Of a stretch of 64,000 bases of DNA, positions 1 through 10,033 are shown one piece after another. Origin of the DNA: Burkholderiaceae bacterium (GTDB lineage: Bacteria; Pseudomonadota; Gammaproteobacteria; Burkholderiales; Burkholderiaceae_C). Within the stretch, counting starts at the first letter, position 1; each line of letters begins with the position of its first letter. The translations under genes and the position numbers were made by a program. The notes under the pieces were generated by a model. It was not told where the DNA came from. It was given only the letters and a program-made list of their open reading frames with translations, and ran no database searches. The stretch lies in contig JAFEHU010000019.1 in NCBI GenBank assembly GCA_017848435.1, positions 1 to 64,000 on the forward strand. Direction: 5' to 3'.

Positions 1-363
1 GACCTGACCCGCCGGCTCGCGGTGGCGAGTTTGGTCGGCCTCATTGTGTTGGGCTTAGCCTGGGAAATGGTGCTCGCCCCGGTGCGCCCCGGCGGCTCGC
101 TGCTGGCGCTCAAGGTGTTGCCACTGTGCATCCCGCTGGCCGGGTTGCTGAAGAACCGCATGTACACCTACCGCTGGGTCAGCCTGCTGATCTGGCTCTA
201 CTTCACCGAGGGGGTGATGCGGGCGTATGGCGACCGGCCGCCCAGCAACTACCTGGCGATGGTGGAAGTGGCGCTGTGCCTGGTTCTGTTCACCGCCTGC
301 GCGCTGCATGTGCGCATCCGGCTGCGCAACGCTCGCGAGGCGGGCTGGTCGCCCAGCGCCTGA
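1..363 (+). CDS. DUF2069 membrane protein, 5' end outside window
   Basis: The reading frame is open to the first base of the window, so the start codon is probably upstream; a GTG at 22 would give 113 residues. The product is hydrophobic with about four membrane segments and short polar loops. It ends in a basic tail after an LHVRIRLRNAREAG stretch. Length and pattern fit the DUF2069 family of small inner-membrane proteins of proteobacteria, whose function is unknown. Only 6 bases separate it from the FAD dehydrogenase gene downstream, so the two are probably co-transcribed. The family call is by recognition of the sequence pattern only. Confidence 0.7.
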   Translation, partial: DLTRRLAVASLVGLIVLGLAWEMVLAPVRPGGSLLALKVLPLCIPLAGLLKNRMYTYRWVSLLIWLYFTEGVMRAYGDRPPSNYLAMVEVALCLVLFTACALHVRIRLRNAREAGWSPSA

Positions 364-369
364 ACCCGT

Positions 370-1815
370 ATGGGTGACCTGCTGGACACACTGCGCCAGA
401 TCGTGGGCCCAGCCCACCTGCGCACCGCAGGCGATCTGGGCGCCTGGGAAATCGACTGGCGCAAGCGTTTTCATGGCCGAGCCCTGGCCGTTGCTCAACC
501 CAGTACTACCAAAGAAGTAGCAGAACTGGTGCGTACCTGCGCTGCGGCCGGCGTCAGCATCGTGCCGCAGGGGGGCCACACCGGGCTGGTGGGAGGCGGC
601 ACACCCGACGCCAGCGGCCAACAGGTGGTGCTGAGCCTGCAGCGCATGAACGCGGTGCGCGCACTCGACACAGCCAACCTCACACTCACCGTGGAAGCCG
701 GTTGCATTCTGCAGACCGTGCAGCAAACCGCTGCAGACGCCGGCCTGCTGTTCCCACTCAGTCTGGCCGCCGAAGGCAGCTGCACCATTGGCGGCAACCT
801 CGCCACCAACGCTGGCGGCACGCAGGTGCTGCGCTACGGCAACGCGCGCGACCTGTGTCTGGGGCTTGAGGTCGTCACCGCGCAGGGCGCGGTGTGGCAC
901 GGCCTCTCTGGCCTGCGCAAGGACAACACCGGCTACGATCTGAAACACCTGTTCATCGGCAGCGAAGGCACGCTGGGCGTCATCACCGCCGCCACGCTGA
1001 AACTGTTTCCCCAACCCGCCGCCACCCTCACCGCCTGGGCCGCTGTGCCGTCGCTGGAAGCCGCCGTGCGGCTGCTGGGTCTGGCACACCAGCACCTCGG
1101 CGCCAGCCTGACCGGGTTTGAAGTCATGGGCCAGGTGGCGCTGGATCTGGTGCAACGTCACATGCCGCAACTGCGCGTGCCCTTCGTTGGCGCACCCGGT
1201 ACCCCTTACGGCGTGCTGCTGGAAAACGCCGACAGCGAGTCCGAAACCCACGCGCGCAGCCGCTTTGAAGCGCTGCTCGAAGCGGCCCTCGCCACCGGCT
1301 GTATCCAGGACGCGGTGGTGGCCGAAAGCCTGCCCCAGGCGCAGCAGCTCTGGCATGTGCGTGAAAGCATCCCGCTGGCACAGGCGCAGGAGGGGCTGAA
1401 CATCAAGCACGACATCGCCCTGCCCGTCTCCCGCATCCCTGCCTTCTGCACCGAGACCGACGCGCTGCTGGCGCGCGAGATCCCCGGCGTGCGGCTGGTG
1501 AACTTTGGCCACCTGGGCGACGGCAACCTGCACTACAACGTGCAGGCGCCGGTTGGCAGCGACCCGGCCGCTTTTCTGCAGGCGCACGAGGCGGGCGTCA
1601 ATGCACGGGTCTACGACGCGGTGGCGCGCCATGGCGGCTCCTTCTCCGCCGAACACGGCGTGGGCGCACTGAAGGTGCAGGAACTGGCCCACTACAAGGC
1701 GCCAGAAGCGCTGGCCATGATGCGGGCCGTCAAACACGCGCTGGACCCGCTGGGCACGATGAACCCGGGGCGGGTGCTGGGCGATCCAACGGGCGTGGCC
1801 CACGCACCGCAGTGA
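370..1815 (+). CDS. FAD-linked D-2-hydroxyacid dehydrogenase (GlcD/DLD family)
   Basis: This 481-residue flavoprotein has a PCMH-type FAD-binding domain in its N-terminal half, with the glycine-rich motif PQGGHTGLVGGG at residues 66-77. A C-terminal FAD-oxidase domain follows, with NFGHLGDGNLHYNV starting at residue 378 and a later EHGVGALK motif. The family oxidises D-2-hydroxy acids such as glycolate, D-lactate or D-2-hydroxyglutarate and passes electrons to the respiratory chain or an electron carrier. No Fe-S cluster domain is fused and no glcE/glcF partner is adjacent, so it resembles the stand-alone D-lactate/D-2-hydroxyglutarate type. The substrate cannot be told from sequence. Its stop overlaps the next gene's GTG start by 4 bases. 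Confidence 0.88.
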   Translation: MGDLLDTLRQIVGPAHLRTAGDLGAWEIDWRKRFHGRALAVAQPSTTKEVAELVRTCAAAGVSIVPQGGHTGLVGGGTPDASGQQVVLSLQRMNAVRALDTANLTLTVEAGCILQTVQQTAADAGLLFPLSLAAEGSCTIGGNLATNAGGTQVLRYGNARDLCLGLEVVTAQGAVWHGLSGLRKDNTGYDLKHLFIGSEGTLGVITAATLKLFPQPAATLTAWAAVPSLEAAVRLLGLAHQHLGASLTGFEVMGQVALDLVQRHMPQLRVPFVGAPGTPYGVLLENADSESETHARSRFEALLEAALATGCIQDAVVAESLPQAQQLWHVRESIPLAQAQEGLNIKHDIALPVSRIPAFCTETDALLAREIPGVRLVNFGHLGDGNLHYNVQAPVGSDPAAFLQAHEAGVNARVYDAVARHGGSFSAEHGVGALKVQELAHYKAPEALAMMRAVKHALDPLGTMNPGRVLGDPTGVAHAPQ

Positions 1816-3041
1816 CCACCGCCGACACCGGCATCCAACTGCCACGCGGCGCGATGGCAGGCCTGTCCATCGCCGCCTTTGCCAGCGGCATCTCCCTGCG
1901 CGTCACCGACGCGATGCTGCCGCGGCTGGCCAACGACTTTTCACTGGCACTGGGCGACGCCGCGGCCGTGATCACTGTGTTTGCCGTCGCCTACGGTTTT
2001 GCGCAACTGCTGTTCGGGCCCATGGGCGACCGGTTTGGCAAATACCGCGTGATTGCGCTGGGCTGCATCGCCTGCGCCTTCACCACCGCCAGCTGCGCAC
2101 TGGCCCCGTCGTTTGCCTTGCTGCTGGTGGCCCGCGTGTTGGCGGGGGCCACGGCCGCGTCCATCATCCCGCTGGCCATGGCCTGGATTGGCGACGTGGT
2201 GCCCTACGACCGCCGGCAACCGGTGCTGGCACGCTTCCTCATCGGGCAGATTCTGGGGGTGTCGGCCGGGGTCCTGCTGGGTGGTTACGCGGCCGACCAC
2301 CTGCACTGGCGCACGCCGTTTGCGCTGATCGCGGTCATTTTTCTGGTGATCGGCAGCGTGCTGCTGCTGACCAACCGGCGCCTGCCGCTGGCCGCGCGCC
2401 AACGGCGCACCGGCACCGGCTCGGCCATTGCCCGCATGGGTGCCGAGTTCGCACAGATTCTGGCCCTGCCATGGGCCCGGGTGGTGTTGCTCACCGTGTT
2501 CGCCGAGGGGGCGTTTCTCTATGGCGCCTTTGCCTACATGGTCTCCCACCTGCACCAGGCGCACGCGCTGTCACTGGCCTCTGCGGGCGAGGTGGTGATG
2601 CTGTTCGGCTTCGGTGGCCTGCTGTTTGCGCTGGCCGCCACCCTGCTGGTGCGGCGGCTGGGCGAAGCGGGCCTGGCGCTGTGGGGCGGTTTGCTGGTGT
2701 GCCTGGCTTTTCTGGTGGTGGCATGGGCCGACCGGTGGTGGTGGTCCATCCCGGCCTGCTTTGTGGCCGGATTGGGTTTCTACATGCTGCACAACACCTT
2801 GCAGATCAACGCCACACAAATGGCGCCGGAGCGCCGCGGCTCGGCCGTGGCGGCCTTTGCCGCGTCTTTTTTCATCGGCCAGTCGGTGGGTGTGGCGGTG
2901 GACGGCCAGTTGATCCCGACCATCGGCACCACCGGCGTGATCGTGCTTGGCGCGCTGGGCGTGCTGCTGGTTTCGCTGAATTTCAGCCGTCTGAGAAAGC
3001 AACGCACCTCTTTTTTACAACCAACCCCCAAGCCCCCTTGA
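1812..3041 (+). CDS. MFS transporter, drug-exporter type
   Basis: The 409-residue product has the 12-segment hydrophobic pattern of the major facilitator superfamily. The loop between segments 2 and 3 carries the classical motif A (GPMGDRFGKYR). This form is typical of proton-coupled multidrug or small-molecule exporters of the EmrD/Bcr type. The GTG start overlaps the stop of the preceding dehydrogenase gene (GTGA), showing translational coupling. The gene may therefore export or import something linked to that enzyme, but the substrate is not predictable. The end of the gene has a basic tail with no extra domain. Confidence 0.87.
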   Translation: MTTADTGIQLPRGAMAGLSIAAFASGISLRVTDAMLPRLANDFSLALGDAAAVITVFAVAYGFAQLLFGPMGDRFGKYRVIALGCIACAFTTASCALAPSFALLLVARVLAGATAASIIPLAMAWIGDVVPYDRRQPVLARFLIGQILGVSAGVLLGGYAADHLHWRTPFALIAVIFLVIGSVLLLTNRRLPLAARQRRTGTGSAIARMGAEFAQILALPWARVVLLTVFAEGAFLYGAFAYMVSHLHQAHALSLASAGEVVMLFGFGGLLFALAATLLVRRLGEAGLALWGGLLVCLAFLVVAWADRWWWSIPACFVAGLGFYMLHNTLQINATQMAPERRGSAVAAFAASFFIGQSVGVAVDGQLIPTIGTTGVIVLGALGVLLVSLNFSRLRKQRTSFLQPTPKPP

Positions 3042-3057
3042 TGGGCACGGAGACACC

Positions 3058-3516
3058 ATGAACCTCACCCGACCTCTGATCCTGACCAGCGCTGCGGCCA
3101 TCGCCATGGCGCTGACGGGCTGCGTTGCCATCACATCCAGCAGTTCGTCGTCGTCCAGCAAACCGGCCGTGGCGGGCCTGGGCTGCACCCTGACCAGCAA
3201 CTGCGTGAATTCGGTGGACAGCAACGGCTTGCCACCGTTGCGCTACACCGGCACCAACGCCCAGGGCCTGGCGGCGCTGCAGGCCACGCTCGCCAGTTTC
3301 CCGGAAGCCCAGGTCGTGCGCACAAGCGACCTTGCACTGGAGGCGGTGTTCACCACATCCGTCGGCTTCAAGGACGAGGTCGAATTCCGCATCCACCCAC
3401 AGGGCCAGCGGATTGACTTCCGCTCACAGTCCACCTTCGGTCTCTACGATTTCGGCAAGAACCGTTCACGGATGCAGGCGTTCGCCACGCGGTTCGCGCA
3501 GCAAACGGCCAAATAG
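3058..3516 (+). CDS. DUF1499 lipoprotein
   Basis: The 152-residue protein begins with a lipoprotein signal peptide whose lipobox LTGC places the lipidated cysteine at residue 22. A run of eight serines follows at residues 27-34, a flexible linker. The rest matches the DUF1499 family pattern, with NCVNSV near the start and a late FRSQSTFGLYDFGKNRSRM block. Function of the family is unknown. Charge at the residue after the cysteine (Val) suggests export to the outer membrane by the usual +2 rule. It follows the MFS gene by 16 bases and may share its transcript. Confidence 0.8.
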   Translation: MNLTRPLILTSAAAIAMALTGCVAITSSSSSSSSKPAVAGLGCTLTSNCVNSVDSNGLPPLRYTGTNAQGLAALQATLASFPEAQVVRTSDLALEAVFTTSVGFKDEVEFRIHPQGQRIDFRSQSTFGLYDFGKNRSRMQAFATRFAQQTAK

Positions 3517-3525
3517 CCGGTGGGC

Positions 3526-4860
<1,335 letters not shown>

Positions 4861-4878
4861 GGTGTCTCGGGTTGCGGC

Positions 4879-6498
4879 TTATTCCCACTCGATGGTGGCC
4901 GGCGGCTTGGAGCTGACGTCGTAGGTCACACGGTTGATGCCACGCACCTCGTTGATGATGCGGCTGGAGACCTTTTTCAGCAGCGCGTAGGGCAGTTCGG
5001 CCCAGTCGGCGGTCATGAAGTCGCTGGTTTGCACCGCGCGCAGGGCCACCACGTAGTCGTAGGTGCGGCCGTCGCCCATCACGCCCACGCTTTTCACTGG
5101 CAGGAACACCGTGAAGGCCTGGCTGGTGAGGTCGTACCAGGTTTTGCCGGTGGCGGCATCTTTGAAGTTGCGCAGTTCTTCGATGAAGATGGCGTCGGCG
5201 CGGCGCAGCAGGTCGGCGTATTCCTTCTTCACCTCGCCCAGGATGCGCACGCCCAGACCAGGCCCTGGGAAGGGGTGGCGGTAGACCATCTCGGGCGGCA
5301 GGCCCAGGGCCACGCCCAGTTCGCGCACCTCGTCCTTGAACAAATCGCGCAGCGGCTCCAGCAGTTTCAGGCCCAGCTGCTCGGGCAGGCCCCCGACGTT
5401 GTGGTGGCTCTTGATGGTCACGGCCTTCTTGCTCTTGGCCCCACCCGATTCAATGACATCAGGGTAAATAGTGCCTTGTGCCAACCACTTGGCGCCTTTT
5501 GTTGATGCACCACTTGAAGTTAGCTTGGCGGCTTCGGCCTTGAACACCTCGACGAATTCACGGCCGATGATCTTGCGTTTCGCCTCCGGCTCGCTGACGC
5601 CCGCCAGGTGGCCCAGGAACTGGTCGGCCGCATCGACACGGATGACCTTGGCGTGCAGCTGGCCGACGAACATGTCCATCACCATGTCGCCCTCGTCCAG
5701 GCGCAGCAGGCCGTGGTCCACAAAAACACAGGTCAGCTGGTCGCCGATGGCGCGGTGGATCAATGCGGCGGCAACGGAGGAATCCACCCCACCGGACAGG
5801 CCCAGAATCACCTCTTCGTCGCCCACCTGGGCGCGGATTTTTTCCACCGCCTCGGCGATGTGGTCGCGCATCACCCAGTCGGGCTGGGCACCGCAGATGC
5901 CCAGTACAAAGCGCTCCAGCATCGCCTGGCCCTGCACCGTGTGCGTGACCTCGGGGTGGAACTGCACCGCGTAGAAGCGGCGCGCCTCGTCGGCCATGCC
6001 GGCGATGGGGCAGCTGTCGGTGCTGGCCATCAGCTTGAAGCCCGGGGGCAGCTCGGTGACCTTGTCGCCATGGCTCATCCAGACGTTGAGCATGCCAAAG
6101 CCTTCCGGCGTGGTGAAGTCGGCGATGTCCTTCAGCAGCGCGGTGTGGCCACGGGCCCGCACCGCCGCGAAACCAAACTCACGCTGGTGGCCACTTTCCA
6201 CCTTGCCGCCCAGCTGGTGCGCCATGGTCTGCATGCCGTAGCAGATGCCCAGCACCGGCACGCCCAGTTCGAACACCGAGGCTGGCGCCTTGTCGGTGCT
6301 GTCCTCGTAGACGCTGGCATGACTGCCAGAGAGGATCACACCTTTGAGCGTGCCGTCGGCAGCATAGGCTTTGACCCAGTCGTCGCTGACATCGCAGGGG
6401 TGGACCTCGCAGTACACGTGGGCCTCGCGCACCCGGCGGGCAATCAGCTGGGTAACCTGGGAGCCGAAATCGAGGATGAGGATTTTCTGGTGTTGCAT
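4879..6498 (-). CDS. guaA: GMP synthase (glutamine-hydrolysing)
   Basis: GuaA converts XMP to GMP using glutamine and ATP, the last step of guanine nucleotide synthesis. The 539-residue protein has the class I glutamine amidotransferase triad at Cys86 (GICYGMQ), His181 and Glu183 (FHPEV), the same numbers as in E. coli. The ATP-pyrophosphatase P-loop is LSGGVDSS around residues 234-241, and the dimerisation domain ends in the usual [10 protein letters not shown] chose the ATG at 6498 because it gives [14 protein letters not shown]; the frame stays open 49 codons further. Between residues 326 and 335 there are about seven extra residues (TSSGASTKG) relative to E. coli. An intrinsic terminator lies just upstream. 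Confidence 0.97.
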   Translation of the reverse strand: MQHQKILILDFGSQVTQLIARRVREAHVYCEVHPCDVSDDWVKAYAADGTLKGVILSGSHASVYEDSTDKAPASVFELGVPVLGICYGMQTMAHQLGGKVESGHQREFGFAAVRARGHTALLKDIADFTTPEGFGMLNVWMSHGDKVTELPPGFKLMASTDSCPIAGMADEARRFYAVQFHPEVTHTVQGQAMLERFVLGICGAQPDWVMRDHIAEAVEKIRAQVGDEEVILGLSGGVDSSVAAALIHRAIGDQLTCVFVDHGLLRLDEGDMVMDMFVGQLHAKVIRVDAADQFLGHLAGVSEPEAKRKIIGREFVEVFKAEAAKLTSSGASTKGAKWLAQGTIYPDVIESGGAKSKKAVTIKSHHNVGGLPEQLGLKLLEPLRDLFKDEVRELGVALGLPPEMVYRHPFPGPGLGVRILGEVKKEYADLLRRADAIFIEELRNFKDAATGKTWYDLTSQAFTVFLPVKSVGVMGDGRTYDYVVALRAVQTSDFMTADWAELPYALLKKVSSRIINEVRGINRVTYDVSSKPPATIEWE

Positions 6499-6505
6499 GG
6501 CGGGC

Positions 6506-6540
6506 AAAAAAGAAAAAGGGGCGGCCCTGCGGCTGCCCCT
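6506..6540 (-). terminator. Intrinsic terminator between guaB and guaA
   Basis: On the minus strand a 10-pair GC-rich stem (6517-6526 with 6531-6540, one G-T pair) closes a four-base loop. It is followed at once by TTTTTCTTTTTT. This is a textbook rho-independent terminator after guaB. It ends only 8 bases before the guaA start codon, so it would limit read-through into guaA. Confidence 0.8.
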
Positions 6541-6556
6541 GTGGGGATCGGGTGGC

Positions 6557-8026
6557 TTATTCAGCCCGGTAATTCGGCGCTTCTTTGGTGATCTGCACGT
6601 CGTGCACGTGGCTTTCGCGGATGCCGGCCGAGGTGATTTCCACAAACTCGGCTTTCTGCTTCATGTCGTCCACTGTGGCGCAACCGCAGTAGCCCATGCT
6701 GGCGCGCAAACCGCCAGCCATCTGGAACACGATGGAGACCATCGACCCCTTGTACGGAACCCGGCCCTCAATGCCTTCGGGCACCAGCTTGTCGGCGTTC
6801 GGGTTGCCGCTGGTGGCTTCCTGGAAGTAGCGGTCGGCACTGCCCTGCTGCATCGCGCCAATGCTGCCCATGCCACGGTAGCTCTTGTAGCTGCGACCCT
6901 GGAACAGCACGATCTCGCCCGGCGCCTCTTCGGTGCCAGCGAACACGCCGCCCATCATGACGGTGCTGGCACCGGCGGCAATCGCCTTGGCGATGTCGCC
7001 GCTGTAGCGGATGCCACCGTCGGCAATCAACGGCACGTCGCTGCCCATCAGCGCCTTGGCCACGTTGTCAATGGCCATGATCTGTGGCACGCCCACGCCG
7101 GCCACGATGCGGGTGGTGCAGATGGAACCGGGGCCAATGCCGACCTTCACCGCGTCGGCCCCGGCTTCGGCCAGTGCCAGCGCGGCCGCGCCGGTGGCGA
7201 TGTTGCCGCCGACCACGTCGATCTGCGGGTAGTTTTTCTTGACCCAGCGCACGCGCTCGATCACGCCATGGCTGTGGCCGTGCGCCGTGTCCACCACAAT
7301 CGCATCCACGCCGGCTTTCACAAGCAGTTCAACGCGCTCCTCGGTGCCCTCGCCCACGCCCACCGCAGCACCCACGCGCAGACGGCCAGCGGCGTCGCGC
7401 GCGGCGTTCGGAAAACTGGTTTGTTTGTTGATGTCTTTGACAGTGATCAGGCCCTTGAGCTCAAACGCGTCGTTGATGACCAGCAGGCGCTCGAGCTTGT
7501 GCTTGTTCAGCAGCGCCTTGGCTTCGGCGAGCGACGTGCCGTCGGACACCGTCACCAGCTTGTCGCGCGGCGTCATGATCTGGCTCACCGGCACGTCGTA
7601 GCGGGTCTCGAAGCGCAGGTCGCGGTTGGTCACAATGCCGACCACCTTGCCGGCGTCGCAGACCGGGAAACCCGACACACCCAGCTGGTCGGCCAGGTCC
7701 AGCACCTGGCGCACCGTGTGGGTGGGGGTGATCACCACCGGGTCGCGCAACACACCGGACTCGTAGCGCTTGACGCGCGCAACTTCGGCCGCCTGCTGCT
7801 TGGGCGTGAGGTTCTTGTGAACGATGCCGATGCCGCCCTCTTGCGCAATGGCAATCGCCAAACGCGCCTCGGTCACGGTGTCCATGGCGGCGGACACCAG
7901 CGGCAGGTTCAGGGTGATGTTGCGGGAGAAACGGGTCGAGAGCGAGGTGTCCTTGGGCAGGACCTGGGAGTACGCTGGCACCAACAAAACGTCGTCGAAG
8001 GTGAGCGCTTTTCCTAAAAGCCGCAT
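6557..8026 (-). CDS. guaB: IMP dehydrogenase
   Basis: GuaB oxidises IMP to XMP with NAD, the committed step of GMP synthesis. The 489-residue length is normal. Two CBS domains are inserted in the TIM barrel at about residues 92-205. The catalytic cysteine is Cys303 in [13 protein letters not shown], and the mobile flap region contains the YRGMGS motif. The start at 8026 gives [20 protein letters not shown], matching the family. It precedes guaA in the same orientation with a terminator between them. The CBS pair binds adenine and guanine nucleotides in other species and is the likely site of allosteric control. Confidence 0.97.
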   Translation of the reverse strand: MRLLGKALTFDDVLLVPAYSQVLPKDTSLSTRFSRNITLNLPLVSAAMDTVTEARLAIAIAQEGGIGIVHKNLTPKQQAAEVARVKRYESGVLRDPVVITPTHTVRQVLDLADQLGVSGFPVCDAGKVVGIVTNRDLRFETRYDVPVSQIMTPRDKLVTVSDGTSLAEAKALLNKHKLERLLVINDAFELKGLITVKDINKQTSFPNAARDAAGRLRVGAAVGVGEGTEERVELLVKAGVDAIVVDTAHGHSHGVIERVRWVKKNYPQIDVVGGNIATGAAALALAEAGADAVKVGIGPGSICTTRIVAGVGVPQIMAIDNVAKALMGSDVPLIADGGIRYSGDIAKAIAAGASTVMMGGVFAGTEEAPGEIVLFQGRSYKSYRGMGSIGAMQQGSADRYFQEATSGNPNADKLVPEGIEGRVPYKGSMVSIVFQMAGGLRASMGYCGCATVDDMKQKAEFVEITSAGIRESHVHDVQITKEAPNYRAE

Positions 8027-8105
8027 GTGAAAGCTCCAAAAGATGGATTGTACCCGTGCCCCACGGGGTCAAGCACAGCCCGCGGGCTGACGATAAACTC
8101 ATGGC

Positions 8106-8603
8106 ATGAAGCCCATCCACATCCTGCTGGCCCTGACCTGCTGTCTGAGCCTGGCCCCGGCCACTGCCCAATGGGCCTGGCGCAACAGCACCGGCGGCAT
8201 GGTGTTCAGCGACCGGCCACCGCCACCCGACGTGCCGGCACGCAACATTGTGAAACAGCCCGGCCGCTCCGCCGAGCCCAGCGAGCCGGCAACCGCCGCC
8301 CAGGCACCGGCATCGGCTGCCAGCGGTCCCACCTCAGCAGCGACCAGGGCCGAGAGCGACGCCCAAAAGAAAGCCGACGCCGAAAAGGCCACCGAAACGG
8401 CAAAGCAGAAAGCGGAGGCCGACAAGCTGGCCAAGACCCGTGCAGAAAACTGTGCCCGCGCGGTGCAGGCCAAAGCCACCTACGAATCGGGCGTGCGGGT
8501 GGCACGGGCCAACGCCCAGGGGCAGCGCGAATTTGTGGGCGACGCGGAGCGCGCCGCCGAGCTGAAGCGGATTCAGGGCGTCATTGCCACCGACTGCAAA
8601 TAA
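8106..8603 (+). CDS. DUF4124 periplasmic protein
   Basis: The 165-residue protein has a signal peptide (hydrophobic LLALTCCLSLAPATA, likely cut before QWAW). A DUF4124 segment follows, recognised by the pattern W-W-N-G-VFSDRPPPPDVPARNI. A long charged alanine/lysine/glutamate-rich region of about residues 60-120 should be helical, and two cysteines near the C-terminus may pair. The function is unknown; similar N-terminal modules occur in periplasmic proteins and lytic transglycosylases, and one also starts the transglycosylase encoded at 38023. It is divergent from guaB and convergent with rnfH. Confidence 0.78.
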   Translation: MKPIHILLALTCCLSLAPATAQWAWRNSTGGMVFSDRPPPPDVPARNIVKQPGRSAEPSEPATAAQAPASAASGPTSAATRAESDAQKKADAEKATETAKQKAEADKLAKTRAENCARAVQAKATYESGVRVARANAQGQREFVGDAERAAELKRIQGVIATDCK

Positions 8604-8609
8604 AGCCGC

Positions 8610-8966
8610 TCAGTAGCCCGATTTGGCACCGGGGCGTTTGCGGGCAAACAGCCCTGCACCGCGTGCCCCCTGCTGGCGAAACCGCTCGCGCCGCGCGGTT
8701 TTGGGGTCCACTGTCAGCGGACGGTAGATTTCCACGCGGTCACCGGCACACACCACCTGCCCGAGCGTGGTCGCCGTGCCCCAGATGCCCAAGGCGAGCC
8801 CATCCAGTTGCAGTTCAGGGCAACGCTGCAGCAAACCACTGGCGTGGATGGCGTCGCCCACCGTGCTGCCGATTGGCAAGTGGAGCGCCAGCGCCACCAC
8901 CTCGCGGGGTGCCGGTGCATACACCACCTCGACCGGCATGCCACCGGCCGCCACCGGCTCAGCCAT
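8610..8966 (-). CDS. rnfH: RnfH family protein (beta-grasp)
   Basis: The 118-residue protein belongs to the small ubiquitin-like beta-grasp RnfH family (also called RatB). It shows VEVVYAPAPREVVALALHL at the start of the fold, LGIWGTATTLGQVVCAGDRVEIYRPL in the middle and a basic tail RRERFRQQ. The role is unknown; family members occur next to ratA or in rnf electron-transfer operons. It begins 8 bases inside the end of ratA, so the two are translationally coupled. An internal ATG at 8939 would remove nine poorly conserved residues and is an alternative start. Confidence 0.85.
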   Translation of the reverse strand: MAEPVAAGGMPVEVVYAPAPREVVALALHLPIGSTVGDAIHASGLLQRCPELQLDGLALGIWGTATTLGQVVCAGDRVEIYRPLTVDPKTARRERFRQQGARGAGLFARKRPGAKSGY

Positions 8967-9411
8967 AGACCTGCTCGGCCCGTTTCACAAAAGCGTCCAC
9001 CAGGCTGCCTGCGATCTTGTCGAACACCGGACCCACCAGCATGGCCAGCGCAGCGTTGTCAAAGCCGTAGTTGAGCTGCAGCTCCACCCGGCAGGCCCGG
9101 CCTGCGTCGGCGTCGGTGGTGGGCCCGAGGGTGACAAAACGCCATTCACCGTCCAGCCGTGAAAACGGCCCATCCACCAGCTGCAGGTGGATGCGCTCGA
9201 CGCCATGGTGGGTGTTGCGGGTGGTGAAGCTCTGGCGGATGCCGCTGAAATGGATGCCCACCTCCGCCGTCATGCCGGTGGCGTCCTCGGCCAGCACTTT
9301 GGCGTGGCTGCACCACGGCAGAAAGGCCGGGTACGACGGGACGTCGGCAACGAGCCGGAACATTTCCTCGGCGCTGTACCAGATCAACACCGATTTTTGG
9401 ACACTTTTCAT
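8959..9411 (-). CDS. ratA: RatA/Coq10-like START-domain protein
   Basis: The 150-residue protein has the START/polyketide-cyclase fold signature of the RatA/COQ10 family. It begins MKSVQKSVLIWYSAEEMF, with VADVPSYPAFLPWC in the first third and a C-terminal amphipathic helix. In E. coli RatA was described as a ribosome-association toxin, whereas mitochondrial Coq10 binds ubiquinone; which role applies here is open. The frame extends 17 codons upstream but the ATG at 9411 gives the family N-terminus. It lies divergently beside smpB, the order found in many proteobacteria. Confidence 0.88.
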   Translation of the reverse strand: MKSVQKSVLIWYSAEEMFRLVADVPSYPAFLPWCSHAKVLAEDATGMTAEVGIHFSGIRQSFTTRNTHHGVERIHLQLVDGPFSRLDGEWRFVTLGPTTDADAGRACRVELQLNYGFDNAALAMLVGPVFDKIAGSLVDAFVKRAEQVYG

Positions 9412-9523
9412 GGGCAAGGCAGAGGGCTGTGGGGCCTTGGAAGGGGGGCCGGTGCGGGCCACAAATTAGAATGGTAGGTTCGCGGGCAATTGTATTGAAG
9501 CCGTGAGCCCTCAACTGCCCCCC

Positions 9524-10009
9524 ATGGTCAAGAAATCCGACGCCTCCGCACCGAAGAACACACGCATTGCCGACAACAAGAAGGCCGCGTACAACTATTT
9601 CTTTGAAGAGCGCTTCGAGGCGGGCATGGTGCTGGAGGGCTGGGAAGTCAAGGCGCTGCGCGAAGGCAAGGTGCAGCTCACCGACGGCTATGTGCTGATC
9701 CGCGATGGCGAGCTGTTTGTGCTGGGCTGCCAGATCCAGGCGCTGAAAACCGCGTCAACCCACGTCAACCCCGATTCGGTGCGCACCAAGAAGCTGCTGC
9801 TGCACAAGGCGGAGATCAAACGCCTGGTGGGCAAGGTCGAGCAAAAAGGCTACACCCTGGTGCCGCTGAACCTGCACTGGAAGGCCGGCAAGGTGAAGTG
9901 CGAGATTGCACTGGCCAAGGGCAAGGCCGAACACGACAAGCGCGACACGATCAAGGACCGCGAAGGCAAGCGCGAGGTGGAACGTGCGATGAAAAGCCGC
10001 AACCGCTGA
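9524..10009 (+). CDS. smpB: SsrA-binding protein SmpB
   Basis: SmpB binds tmRNA and delivers it to stalled ribosomes for trans-translation. The protein (161 residues from the ATG at 9524) carries [21 protein letters not shown] and the [14 protein letters not shown] block of the beta barrel. It ends in a basic helix, [19 protein letters not shown], that enters the ribosome. A GTG at 9503 in frame would add seven residues, but the ATG start matches the usual length better. The tmRNA gene itself is not in the window. Convergent with the hydrolase gene downstream. Confidence 0.96.
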   Translation: MVKKSDASAPKNTRIADNKKAAYNYFFEERFEAGMVLEGWEVKALREGKVQLTDGYVLIRDGELFVLGCQIQALKTASTHVNPDSVRTKKLLLHKAEIKRLVGKVEQKGYTLVPLNLHWKAGKVKCEIALAKGKAEHDKRDTIKDREGKREVERAMKSRNR

Positions 10010-10017
10010 CCAACCCT

Positions 10018-10032
10018 GCCTGGTGGCCAGGC
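10018..10032. terminator. Weak hairpin between convergent genes
   Basis: GCCTGG and CCAGGC form a six-pair stem with a three-base loop in the 24-base gap between smpB and the convergent hydrolase gene. There is no T-tract on either side, so termination by this element alone is doubtful. Confidence 0.3.
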
Positions 10033-10033
10033 T

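Noticed and set aside
55-1845. Antisense open frame of 596 codons opposite the FAD dehydrogenase gene
   Set aside because: It is a shadow of a well-conserved gene, with no recognisable domain.
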